A stretch of 64,000 nt of DNA from CAYRHJ01 sp964424105 (GTDB taxonomy: Bacteria; Planctomycetota; Phycisphaerae; UBA1845): the NCBI GenBank assembly GCA_964424105.1, contig CAYRHJ010000016.1, positions 1-64,000 on the forward strand, in the 5' to 3' direction. Numbering within the stretch: the first letter of the stretch is position 1; each line of letters starts with the position of its first letter. Made by a program: the position numbers and the translations under genes. Below are positions 24,854 through 33,049 of the stretch, piece after piece. The notes below the pieces were generated by a model. It worked only from the letters and a program-made list of their open reading frames with translations, had not been told where the DNA came from and did not search any database.

Positions 24854-26458
24854 ATGCGAACCGGGCCGAGAGTTGAATCGTGCGAACTGACGGGTGAATC
24901 ACGCGACGATCGGTCCGTCGTCGGTCCGGAGCATCTGCCCGGGTTTGACGCGGCGAAAGCGCTCGGTCAGCCCGGGCAGTACCCGTTCACCCGCGGTCTG
25001 CACGCCGAGATGTATCGCAAGCGGTTGTGGACCATGCGCCAATTCGCCGGGTTCGGCAGCGCCGATCAGACCAACGAGCGCTTCAAGTACCTGCTCGACA
25101 AGGGGCAGACGGGCTTGAGCACCGCGTTCGATCTGCCGACGCTGATGGGCCGAGACAGTGACGACCCGTTGGCGTTGGGAGAGGTGGGCCGGTGCGGCGT
25201 GGCGGTTTCGAGCTTGGCGGACATGCGGCGGTTGTTCGAGGGGATCGATTTGTCCGCCGTCAGTACCAGCATGACCATCAACGCGCCGGCAGCCATCGTT
25301 CTGGCGTTTTATCTATGCGTGGCCGAGGAGCAGGGCCACTCGCCGGGCGAGCTTCGCGGCACGCTGCAAAATGACATCCTCAAGGAATTTCACGCCCAGA
25401 ACGAATACGTTTTCCCGCCGTCGGCGAGCGCCAAGCTGGTCATCGACACCATTGAATATGGGACGCATCACATGCCGCTGTGGAACACGGTCAGCATCAG
25501 CGGCTACCACATTCGCGAAGCGGGCGCGTCCGCGGCGGAGGAGTTGGCGTTCACGTTGGCCGACGGCATGGAATACACGCGGCTATCCATCGAGCGCGGG
25601 TTGGACGTTGACTCCTTTGCGCCGCGGCTGAGCTTTTTCTTTGATGTGCACAACGACTTTTTCGAAGAGATTGCCAAGTTTCGCGCCGCCCGACGCATCT
25701 GGGCGAACGTCATGCGGAATCGCTTCAAAGCCAAAGACGAGCGAAGCTGGTGGTGTCGCATTCACGCCCAAACCGCCGGCGTGACGTTGACCGAGCAACA
25801 GCCCATGAACAACGTCGTTCGCGTCGCCTATCAAGCGATGGCGGCCGTGCTGGGCGGCACGCAGTCTTTGCACACCAACAGCATGGACGAAACGGTGGCC
25901 CTTCCCACGGAAGGGGCAGCCAAGCTCGCCCTTCGCACGCAACAGATTCTTGCCCACGAAACCAACGTCACGCAGACGGTGGACCCGTTGGGGGGAAGCT
26001 GGTTCATCGAGAAACTGACGAACGAGATGGAGGCTAAAGCCAACGCCGTTTTCGATCAGATCGATGCCATGGGCGGCGTGCTCCAAGCCATCGACCGGGG
26101 CTACTTCCGCCGGGCCATCGCCGAGTCAGCCTTGAACGAGAGTAAGCGCATCGAGTCGGGAGCGTCGAAAATCGTCGGTGTGACCGATTTCGTCGAGGAC
26201 GACTACGAGCGCGTCCCGCTTCTGGAGATCGGCCAAGAAGTGGAAGACGAGCAGATCGCCCGCTTGAGACAGCTCAAAGCCGATCGCGATGCGAAGCGCC
26301 ATGCGGAATCGCTGGCTGGGTTGGAAGACGCGGCTCGCGAAGGGGGCAACGTCATGCCCGCGTTAATCGAAGCCTCCAAAGCCGATGCGACCGTGGGCGA
26401 AATGATGGACACGCTTAGATCGGTGTATGGCGCTTATGACGGCGGCCCGGAGTGGTGA
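24854..26458 (+). CDS. icmA: B12-dependent acyl-CoA mutase large subunit, isobutyryl-CoA mutase-like
   Basis: 534 residues, the catalytic (beta/alpha)8 domain only; there is no DxHxxG cobalamin-binding domain at the C-terminus, so a separate small subunit is needed and is not in the window. GQTGLSTAFDLPTLMGRDSD, TSMTINAPA, NISGYHI-like SISGYHIREAG and GGTQSLHTN identify the family. The two specificity residues differ from methylmalonyl-CoA mutase: F64 in RQFAGF replaces Tyr89 and Q182 in FHAQNEY replaces Arg207, with the same 118-residue spacing. Phe/Gln is the pair known from isobutyryl-CoA mutases. ATG 24854 follows GAGGGA with 7-bp spacing. Symbol is by signature, not proven. Confidence 0.85.
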   Translation: MRTGPRVESCELTGESRDDRSVVGPEHLPGFDAAKALGQPGQYPFTRGLHAEMYRKRLWTMRQFAGFGSADQTNERFKYLLDKGQTGLSTAFDLPTLMGRDSDDPLALGEVGRCGVAVSSLADMRRLFEGIDLSAVSTSMTINAPAAIVLAFYLCVAEEQGHSPGELRGTLQNDILKEFHAQNEYVFPPSASAKLVIDTIEYGTHHMPLWNTVSISGYHIREAGASAAEELAFTLADGMEYTRLSIERGLDVDSFAPRLSFFFDVHNDFFEEIAKFRAARRIWANVMRNRFKAKDERSWWCRIHAQTAGVTLTEQQPMNNVVRVAYQAMAAVLGGTQSLHTNSMDETVALPTEGAAKLALRTQQILAHETNVTQTVDPLGGSWFIEKLTNEMEAKANAVFDQIDAMGGVLQAIDRGYFRRAIAESALNESKRIESGASKIVGVTDFVEDDYERVPLLEIGQEVEDEQIARLRQLKADRDAKRHAESLAGLEDAAREGGNVMPALIEASKADATVGEMMDTLRSVYGAYDGGPEW

Positions 26459-27246
26459 TTGGGACCGCAGGGATAGGACGGTAGAAAGTGCTGGGCCCTT
26501 GCGTAAAGGCAAAGAACTTCCGATGCATTCAGGGGCTTGATCGCTGAGGGGATGAATCACGTCTTTTGTTTTGGATTTGCCCGCTTTCAAGCTTCCTCGG
26601 ACGGGTGTTGGCAGAGGTCTCGCGGGCATCGCCCGTCATTCCGGCGCAAGCCGGAATCCAGAAATCCATTCATGCCTGCAGGGTGCCCCATTCATCGCGC
26701 AGCGATGGGTGGGGTCTCGCTGATCAGGACGAGGCGCGAGGAGCGGGTCCTTCTGAACCTGGGGGTTTCGATACTTCGACGCTCGGTCGAGTGCTAGACG
26801 CCCGATTCACAAGTGACACCAATGTGTCATCCAAACGCTCTTTCATCGACTCCCCCATCTCCAATGGAGGTGGGCCACCCGTTTCGGAAGACCGCTCGCT
26901 TCGCGCTCGCGGCTCGTAAAAGACTTGGTCGCGGGTCTGATAGGAGGGGGGACGAAACCCGCGCTAATCCTCGGCTGCCCCACCCATCGCTGCGCGAGGG
27001 ATGGGGCACCCTGCCACCCGACACGCTGAATGAATTGACAGGATTTACAAGATTAACAGGATGATACAGGTCCGGTCGCCAACCACCCGGACGAAGTACA
27101 TTGGCGCTGCGGTTTTCAGACGGAACCTCATCATCGGCTCCCCCACGTCTAAAGACGTGGGCCACCCGACCTGTGACCCCTGTCATGACCATTGACCTTT
27201 TATGACTTTTGGGACCTTCGACCCCTGCTATGTCCTTCGACCCCTT
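26459..27246. repeat. 788-bp repeat graveyard (REP, hairpin and family B elements)
   Basis: No gene supported. In order: REP ATTCCGGCGcaaGCCGGAAT (26638-26657); hairpin GCCCCATTCATCGC-gca-GCGATGGGTGGGG (26684-26713); hairpin CCCATCTCC-aat-GGAGGTGGG (26850-26870); family B element (26889-26917); hairpin around CCCATCGC-tgc-GCGAGGGATGGGG (26976-27004); GACAGGATTTACAAGATTAACAGG-like phrase (27036-27060); hairpin CCCACGTCT-aa-AGACGTGGG (27134-27153); and two copies of CCTTCGACCCCT (27215 and 27235). Confidence 0.75.
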
Positions 27247-28149
27247 TTAGTCACGGGTGTCCACGACGTAGATTTGGCCGACGTCGCGGATTTCTATCCC
27301 GTCATCAATTTCCAAAATGAAGAGCAGCGGATTGTTGGGATCGCGGCGGATGGCTTCGATCCGGCCGATGGTGACGGACGGCGGCAGCATTGCATCGTCC
27401 GGACGCGTCAACACAAGGTCTCGCGTTCGAATGTCGCCGGAGGTGACGTATTGATGATGAACGTCGCGGATTTCCATTTGTCCGTTTCCCAGGCCAACCA
27501 ACCAGAACGCCAACTCGCCAAGATTGGACTCGCGTCCGTCAGACGGTGCGATGGAAACGTCCATCCTGGTGGCTGGGTCACTCAACAGTCGCACACGGGA
27601 GGTGAATTCACCGACATCGACAATGATCCCGATCATCGTCTCCGACGCCAAGATGGCCATGCCTTGCGTCAGGCCGACTTGGGCGGCGGCTTCAACGCGG
27701 AAGTGGTCCGAAAGGACGGCGGAGCTGGTATCGATTCCTTGGCGCCGACCAGCCAACAGCAACCTTGATTCCCGCCATGATGCGGAGTCATGGGCTGTCA
27801 GTCGCGCCGGGATCAGTTTGCCGCGAGGCCCCAAGCCGGTGCCCCGAACGGCGGTCAGGACGGCGTTTTGTTCACGCAGCGAGCGATTCTGTTCGACCAG
27901 TGATGCGATCATGGACTGGAGCGCCGAGACGTCGACATTCGCGCCCGCTTCGTCCGGCGAAGCCGTCGCGTTCCACCAGCGAGCGACTCGGTCACCGGCA
28001 GCTTGAAAAGGTGCGAAGACTTGGGTCAGGCTGTTCAATCGTTGCGACCAACCCACCGGCATCAGGATCAAAATCAGGGAGCAGGCCAACAGTGAAAGAA
28101 CGAATCGCGTCGATCGGGATTTCCTTGAACCGCCAAACCGGGCTTTCAT
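27247..28149 (-). CDS. mreC: Rod shape-determining protein MreC
   Basis: 300 residues. A single N-terminal transmembrane helix (FVLSLLACSLILILMPVGW, about 17-35) precedes a periplasmic coiled coil (about 72-105, LQSMIASLVEQNRSLREQN). The paired beta-barrel domain follows, with VGLTQGMAILASETMIGIIVDVGEFTSRVRLLSDPATRMDV typical of MreC. It connects the MreB cytoskeleton to peptidoglycan synthases in the cell envelope. It lies 76 bp downstream of mreB on the same strand. mreD, which usually follows, is absent: the next 780 bp are repeats. Confidence 0.88.
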   Translation of the reverse strand: MKARFGGSRKSRSTRFVLSLLACSLILILMPVGWSQRLNSLTQVFAPFQAAGDRVARWWNATASPDEAGANVDVSALQSMIASLVEQNRSLREQNAVLTAVRGTGLGPRGKLIPARLTAHDSASWRESRLLLAGRRQGIDTSSAVLSDHFRVEAAAQVGLTQGMAILASETMIGIIVDVGEFTSRVRLLSDPATRMDVSIAPSDGRESNLGELAFWLVGLGNGQMEIRDVHHQYVTSGDIRTRDLVLTRPDDAMLPPSVTIGRIEAIRRDPNNPLLFILEIDDGIEIRDVGQIYVVDTRD

Positions 28150-28225
28150 GATCGACTTTGCGCGTGAAGACTCGGCGTTTGGAAATGTAGCGTGTTGAAA
28201 ACGGCCGATGCACCGCCATTGACCA

Positions 28226-29281
28226 TTACATTTCGTCCTGATCCGATTCCATGGTGTCTTTCCATGCGGAAAGGTTTTCCAAGTAGACCGCCGTTCCCCG
28301 GGCTACGCAGCTCAGCGCGTCATCCACCACGCGACATTCCAGGCCCGTCGTGGCCGACATCAACTGATCAAAACCGTGCAGCAATGCGCCACCGCCGGCC
28401 AGGTGAATTCCGTTTTCCACGAGATCGGCGGCGAGTTCGGGTTCGGCTTGATTGAGGGCCCGCATGGCGCAATCGATGATCTGCCCGACCGGCTCCTTGA
28501 GCGCCTCGCGAATCTCGGCGCTGCTGATGACGGTTTTTCGGGGCAGGCCGCTGATCATGTCTCGCCCGCGCACCTCCATTTCACGTTCACCATCGTTGAA
28601 ATCGGCGACGGAGCCGATTTTGATCTTGATGCGCTCCGACGTGGGCAGGCCGATCATCAGGTTGTAGGTGCGGCGCATGTAATTCACGATGGCTTCGTCC
28701 ATGTCGTCCCCAGCCACGCGGACGGATTCGCACACGCTGATGTCCGCGAGCGACATGATGGCCACCTCCGTCGTGCCGCCCCCGATATCAACGATCATGG
28801 AAGCGGTGGGTTCGGCGATGGGAAGTCCCGCACCGATGCCCGCGGCCATGGGTTCATCGACCAGATAGACGCGGCGGGCCCCTGCGCGTTCCGCCGAGTT
28901 GTAAACGGCTCTTTTTTCGACAGCGGTGATTCCGGAGGGAATGGCAATGACGACGCGGGGCTTCATGAATCGCCGCCGACCATGAACCTTGCGGATGAAA
29001 TATCCCAACATGGCTTCGGTGATGTCGAAATCGGCGATGACCCCGTCCTTCAACGGACGAATGGCCTCGATGGAGCCGGGCGTCTTGCCCAACATCTCCT
29101 TGGCGACCAAGCCGACGGCGTTGCCGTTGTCCAGGACCTGATTGGTCCCCTTGCGGACCGCGACGACGGACGGCTCGTTCAGGACGATCCCCTCGCCCTT
29201 CACGCAAACCAGCGTGTTGCAGGTGCCGAGATCGATCCCCATGTCACAACTGAACGCGCCGAGAAGCGAATCGAAGATCAC
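28226..29281 (-). CDS. mreB: Rod shape-determining protein MreB (actin-like)
   Basis: 351 residues. Actin-fold ATP-binding motifs: GIDLGTCNTLVCVKGEGIVLNEPSVVA (phosphate 1), VDIGGGTTEVAIMSL (phosphate 2), HLAGGGALLHGF (adenosine). VYLVDEPMAAGIGAGLPI is the standard MreB block. Forms membrane-bound filaments that orient cell-wall synthesis. The start is GTG at 29281, with GAGGGGG six bases upstream. Followed by mreC. Confidence 0.95.
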   Translation of the reverse strand: MIFDSLLGAFSCDMGIDLGTCNTLVCVKGEGIVLNEPSVVAVRKGTNQVLDNGNAVGLVAKEMLGKTPGSIEAIRPLKDGVIADFDITEAMLGYFIRKVHGRRRFMKPRVVIAIPSGITAVEKRAVYNSAERAGARRVYLVDEPMAAGIGAGLPIAEPTASMIVDIGGGTTEVAIMSLADISVCESVRVAGDDMDEAIVNYMRRTYNLMIGLPTSERIKIKIGSVADFNDGEREMEVRGRDMISGLPRKTVISSAEIREALKEPVGQIIDCAMRALNQAEPELAADLVENGIHLAGGGALLHGFDQLMSATTGLECRVVDDALSCVARGTAVYLENLSAWKDTMESDQDEM

Positions 29282-29347
29282 GCGTGCCCCCTCGTCAAGT
29301 CGTTGTGGAATCCTCGTCAGGCAGGCACAGCGGCCACCCGATAGTCG

Positions 29348-29503
29348 TTAGGCTCCACCCAATGGAAGCCAAGTGCCGAAGAATTGCTGACTGCGAATCG
29401 AAACAAAAACCGTGGCCAACAGAACAAATGCGCATGCGATGGCCAACAGGATCGTATACACGTCACTCGGCGGTTTTTGCGGCGCAGACCCGCCTTCAAC
29501 CAT
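29348..29503 (-). CDS. 51-residue single-pass membrane protein
   Basis: Start ATG 29503 has an excellent Shine-Dalgarno (GGGAGGTG, 6-bp spacing), which makes this small gene credible. The sequence has a short polar N-terminus (SAPQKPPSDVYT), one strongly hydrophobic helix (ILLAIACAFVLLATVFVSI, about 17-35) and a short tail ending GTWLPLGGA. It lies 66 bp upstream of mreB on the same strand, so it may be the first gene of a three-gene unit with mreB and mreC. No named family recognised. Confidence 0.65.
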   Translation of the reverse strand: MVEGGSAPQKPPSDVYTILLAIACAFVLLATVFVSIRSQQFFGTWLPLGGA

Positions 29504-29809
29504 GGAACACCTCCCAACGCCCGTAAATCCTAATGATCGACACCTTGGCACCAACCGTATTACATCGTCTCGGTAGGCCCGAACCCCTCCAGAATACACG
29601 AATGCCTTGGCATCTTCAATTCCCTAATTCAAGTGACCGAAACCGGCGTTCTCTCACCAACCGCTTGCGTACGTCATTCCGGCGAACGCCGGAATCCAGA
29701 AGTGCAGACAGGGACGCACGCCGGCAGGTGAACACGCGGTCTTGGCCGGTAAAACCGACCGATTTCAGACGGGCGAGGCCCGGAGTTGGACTTCAAACAC
29801 GTTCGGAGG
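29504..29809. repeat. Spacer with one REP palindrome
   Basis: Contains CGTCATTCCGGCG-aac-GCCGGAATCCAG at 29672-29700. The rest shows no gene; the 51-residue gene's promoter should lie near 29504-29600. Confidence 0.6.
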
Positions 29810-30706
29810 TCATCGACCGCTCAGGAAGGAATACTCGTCGTGGGCTTCATCGCCCTGTTGGGGCGAAAAGCCTTGCGCGGACCGCAGGATACGCCCGGCG
29901 GACAGGTTCGGTTCGATGTCGGTGATTTCGATATCCGCGACATATTCCTTGCCGTCCCTGATGATGACAAAAACGGAGCCAGGCTTCACCAGATCAGCCG
30001 AGCCGACGCTGATGGTCACGAAATTGCCCTCCGTGCCCACGACGTGGCCCGAAATCTTGGGCAGGTTGGCTTGGCCCAAGGGCTTCACGCTTGCCATCCC
30101 CGCGGGCTGTAGACTCGACGCCGCGCCCGAAACGGGAACGCCGACCTGTTGCGATATTTTCTGGTTCTCATCGCGAAGGATGGCGATTTGCTGGGCTTGT
30201 TGGCGTTGCTGTTGAACCAAGACGGTGACGCGGGTGGTCAGTTCGTTCACCCGGTCGTTCAGGTCGATGTTGCGACGTTCCAATTCGATGTTACGCGTTT
30301 CCAATTCCGCACGCTGGCCCTCCACCGCGACGCGACCAGCCTGGGCGATTCCCAATTCATTCGTCAGTCGCTGGGCCAGTGCATCGGCCTGTTGTTTGTC
30401 AGCCTCCAGGCGGGTGATTTCGCCCTGCTTGCGGGATACCTCGGACATGGACGTTTCGAGTTCGCCGATCAACCCGTTCATTCGGTCGTTCAAGCCGCGG
30501 ATGGAATCACGTGCGGACGCCAACTCAGCCGCGTGGGCCGCCGTGGCGCTTCGCAGATGTGCATCCGCGATCTGGGCTTCGTTCATGAAGTCCTCAGCCA
30601 ACTCCTTCCAGTTATTCGAGTGGGCGACGAATGCGATGGCCGTCATGGAAAAAGCGACGCAAAGCACCACCAAAACGATAATCAATACCTTTGTAACCGC
30701 ACTCAA
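29810..30706 (-). CDS. Membrane-anchored coiled-coil protein, uncharacterised
   Basis: 298 residues from a TTG at 30706 preceded by CGGAG at 7-bp spacing; the alternative TTG at 30745 lacks a ribosome-binding site. One N-terminal transmembrane helix (VLIIVLVVLCVAFSMTAIAFV) is followed by a long coiled coil (about 45-185: RLEADKQQADALAQRL, RAELETRNIELERRNIDLND), then a Gly/Ala linker and a small beta domain (about 215-285) with GHVVGTEGNFVTISVGSADLVKPGSVFVIIRDG. This layout, TM-coiled-coil-beta barrel, resembles MreC-like or envelope spacer proteins common in planctomycetes. Function unknown. Confidence 0.72.
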   Translation of the reverse strand: MSAVTKVLIIVLVVLCVAFSMTAIAFVAHSNNWKELAEDFMNEAQIADAHLRSATAAHAAELASARDSIRGLNDRMNGLIGELETSMSEVSRKQGEITRLEADKQQADALAQRLTNELGIAQAGRVAVEGQRAELETRNIELERRNIDLNDRVNELTTRVTVLVQQQRQQAQQIAILRDENQKISQQVGVPVSGAASSLQPAGMASVKPLGQANLPKISGHVVGTEGNFVTISVGSADLVKPGSVFVIIRDGKEYVADIEITDIEPNLSAGRILRSAQGFSPQQGDEAHDEYSFLSGR

Positions 30707-30745
30707 GAGTAAACTCCGTTGGGAATCGTCGTCATTAGCGACCAA

Positions 30746-31189
30746 CGAGGCAGGTTAATCCCATGAAACACCGGCTGGTCAACCCCGCAGCGTAGAACGC
30801 ACAGAGGGAGCCGTCCCAGGGGGCCACCTTGGCGCCGGTAACAGCATCGCCAATTCTGCTGGATACTGCCGTGCGTGGCTGGATATCCCCCTCATTGCCC
30901 GTCGCAGGCGAGCCAACGGCACGGTGGAATCCAACTCACGCTGCCTCGTATATCGCAGGATTGGGAAGGTTGCAACCCCTTTTTGGGCGGCAGGACGGGG
31001 TGGGTCGCCGACCTGATCACGACGCGACCGCCGTGAATATGGCCCATTCAGGGGTGCAATCGAGCCGGGAACCAGCCTTCCGGATGCAAAACGTAGGCCT
31101 GTTCAATTGAATAATGCCGTTGCGAAGCCCGCCCAAGCCCCCGGTGAACGAAACGCCGTCAGTTGGCATCGGCTCGCGCTCTGCTTCAT
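30746..31189. other. Spacer without recognised content
   Basis: About 440 bp between two minus-strand genes. Open frames here (for example 30829-31110) have no ribosome-binding site, signal or homology. Short GC-rich phrases are present but none matches the repeat families of the window. Confidence 0.5.
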
Positions 31190-31636
31190 TCATCGTTTGA
31201 TCGCCCGAATGGTCGCTACACGCTGCTCCAGCTTTTCGGCTTCCTTCTCCCGCTTGGTCGCCCGATACAACGCTGCCAGATTTTCAAGGCTGGTGGCTAC
31301 GTTGGGATGATCCGGGCCGAGGGCCTTCTCCCAGATCGCCAGCGAGCGTTTGTAGAGCGGCTCGGCCTGAGCGTACTGCCCTTGGGTGTCGTACAGCCCC
31401 GCGAGGTTGTTCAGGCTCGTGGCTACGGCGGGATGGTTCGGGCCGACGTTTTGTTCGGCAACCTGAAGCGCCTTCTTGGCCACAACCACGGCACGATCGT
31501 AATTACCCGTGCGGTGGAGTTCCTTGACTTCCTGATCAAGGATGTCCCATTCAATGCCCGCGCCCTGTGCGTACGCTGTGGGGGAATACGCCGAAAATAG
31601 GAATGCGGCTGCGAAAACCGTTCGGATGAGTCTCAT
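31190..31636 (-). CDS. Short secreted TPR protein (kinesin-light-chain type)
   Basis: 148 residues. A perfect AAGGAGGT Shine-Dalgarno precedes ATG 31636. A signal peptide (TVFAAAFLFSAYSPTAYAQ, cleavage near AYA-Q) is followed by two complete 42-residue TPR units of the tetratricopeptide_12 type (GPNHPAVATSLNNLAGLY and GPDHPNVATSLENLAALY) and a basic capping helix. Most members of this type have many more repeats, so this may be a trimmed copy. A protein-binding role in the periplasm is inferred. Confidence 0.78.
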   Translation of the reverse strand: MRLIRTVFAAAFLFSAYSPTAYAQGAGIEWDILDQEVKELHRTGNYDRAVVVAKKALQVAEQNVGPNHPAVATSLNNLAGLYDTQGQYAQAEPLYKRSLAIWEKALGPDHPNVATSLENLAALYRATKREKEAEKLEQRVATIRAIKR

Positions 31637-31762
31637 GCCTTACCTCCTTCGCTATTCGAGTGTAACGGGTGCAGAAGCGGAATCATATCTATTAATCAGT
31701 GAAGATGGTCAAAAAAGGGTCAGGCTTCCTTGCCCTCGGCGAAATGCATAGAATCACTCTCC

Positions 31763-32026
31763 ATGAGGGCTGAAGACCTGCTTGATCGATTGGAAGACCG
31801 TCCTTTCAGAGCGTTTCGCATTCATCTATCTGATGGGACGACGCTGGACGTGGCTGAACCGGGCATGGTCATAGTCGGGCGGAGCAGCGTCGTGCTGCCC
31901 AGTCGATTTGGCCAGGATCAGGAGGGACGGCGATTGGCTGAACATTGGCGTACGGTCGCGTTGATGCACGTCGTTCAGTTCAGCGACCTGGACGAGCGCG
32001 GGAACGGAAGGCGACGCCGAGAGTGA
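31763..32026 (+). CDS. Small uncharacterised protein
   Basis: 87 residues from ATG 31763 (MRAEDLLDRLEDRPFRAFRI). It has one helix followed by a beta-rich core (HLSDGTTLDVAEPGMVIVGRSSVVL) and HVVQFSDLDE near the end, a compact pattern seen in small planctomycete proteins of unknown function. No ribosome-binding site stands out (CACTCTCC before ATG), so confidence is moderate. It is isolated between a TPR gene and ispD, both on the opposite strand. Confidence 0.6.
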   Translation: MRAEDLLDRLEDRPFRAFRIHLSDGTTLDVAEPGMVIVGRSSVVLPSRFGQDQEGRRLAEHWRTVALMHVVQFSDLDERGNGRRRRE

Positions 32027-32157
32027 CTTGGACCGACATTCACACAACATCGCCCGAGCCGCAAGATGGCGTCAGGCTAGTTTATTTTGGCCTTCCCAAA
32101 CGGAAAAACACGTCAATAGAGGAGTCCGACCCCTATTCCCGCCCCCATTTCCCACCG

Positions 32158-32901
32158 TCACCACTGGGCTTCTTCAAACGCACCCAACTGTTTGGCCGGT
32201 CGGTCGGGCGGGCGGGCCTTCAGAATGGCGTGGGCCAGGGTCAAATCGCCTTTGGTTGTGATCTTGATGTTGGTCGCATCGGACGGCACGACGGTAATCG
32301 CGTGCCCGGCCAGCTCCATGAGTTGGGCGTCATCGGTGACCTGCTCAGCCGAGGCGGGCGGGTTGGAATAGACGTCCATTAGAACTTGGCGTTTGAAAAC
32401 CTGGGGTGTCTGGGCTTCGAAGAGGCCTGCACGGGAAACGGTTTCATCGATGACGTTGGACCCGCTGACCCGTTTGATCGTGCCGGCCAACGGGGTGGCG
32501 AGGATGGCGGCGCCGGACTTGGTGGCTTCGGCAAAAACCGAGTCGATCATGGCTGTGGTGACGCAGGGTCGTGCGGCGTCGTGAATGGCCACCCAATCGG
32601 CGTCTTCGGAGACCCTGGTTATCGCCGCGGCCACCGAATCTTTACGGCGCTCGCCGCCTTCGACGAGTGTCACGCCCATGAACGCGAGATTAGGCGCGAA
32701 TTTGGATTTCACTTCCTCCATATCGGACGGCGAAATGACCAAAATCGTCTGGCAGACGTCCTTGCGATTGATGAAATATTCCAGCGTACGAATGAAAACG
32801 GGCCGACCGTCGAGCTTGGCGAAGGCTTTGTTCTCTTTTCCGCCGAAACGTTCGCCTTTTCCGGCGGCGGGAATAATAACTGCAAACTTCGCAGTGGCCA
32901 T
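32158..32901 (-). CDS. ispD: 2-C-methyl-D-erythritol 4-phosphate cytidylyltransferase
   Basis: 247 residues. IIPAAGKGERFGGKENKAFAKLDGRPV is the nucleotide-binding glycine-rich loop with conserved Lys. VAIHDAARPCV, SRAGLFEAQTPQVFKR and TDDAQLMEL follow in order. Makes CDP-methylerythritol in the MEP isoprenoid pathway. It is downstream of the PIN-TRAM gene (148 bp), the same neighbour relation as yacL-ispD in Bacillus. ispF is not adjacent here. Confidence 0.92.
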   Translation of the reverse strand: MATAKFAVIIPAAGKGERFGGKENKAFAKLDGRPVFIRTLEYFINRKDVCQTILVISPSDMEEVKSKFAPNLAFMGVTLVEGGERRKDSVAAAITRVSEDADWVAIHDAARPCVTTAMIDSVFAEATKSGAAILATPLAGTIKRVSGSNVIDETVSRAGLFEAQTPQVFKRQVLMDVYSNPPASAEQVTDDAQLMELAGHAITVVPSDATNIKITTKGDLTLAHAILKARPPDRPAKQLGAFEEAQW

Positions 32902-33049
32902 AGGTTACGGTCCCTTGCGCAACAGCCGGACGTCGGCAGGCCGTTGGCTTGTATGGTGCATTGATAACGATTCACCGTCAGGATGCAACCCCGGACCTAG
33001 CCGCCCGATTCATCACCTGTTGATCGGGGCGACCGCCAGCGAAGGCCCA

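Noticed and set aside
27036..27060. GACAGGATTTACAAGATTAACAGG as a promoter -35 region
   Set aside because: It matches a common bacterial repeat phrase and lies among other repeats, with no suitable -10 and no gene downstream on that strand.
30829..31110. Open frame of 93 codons between the coiled-coil and TPR genes
   Set aside because: No start signal, no signal peptide or domain; composition like surrounding non-coding DNA.
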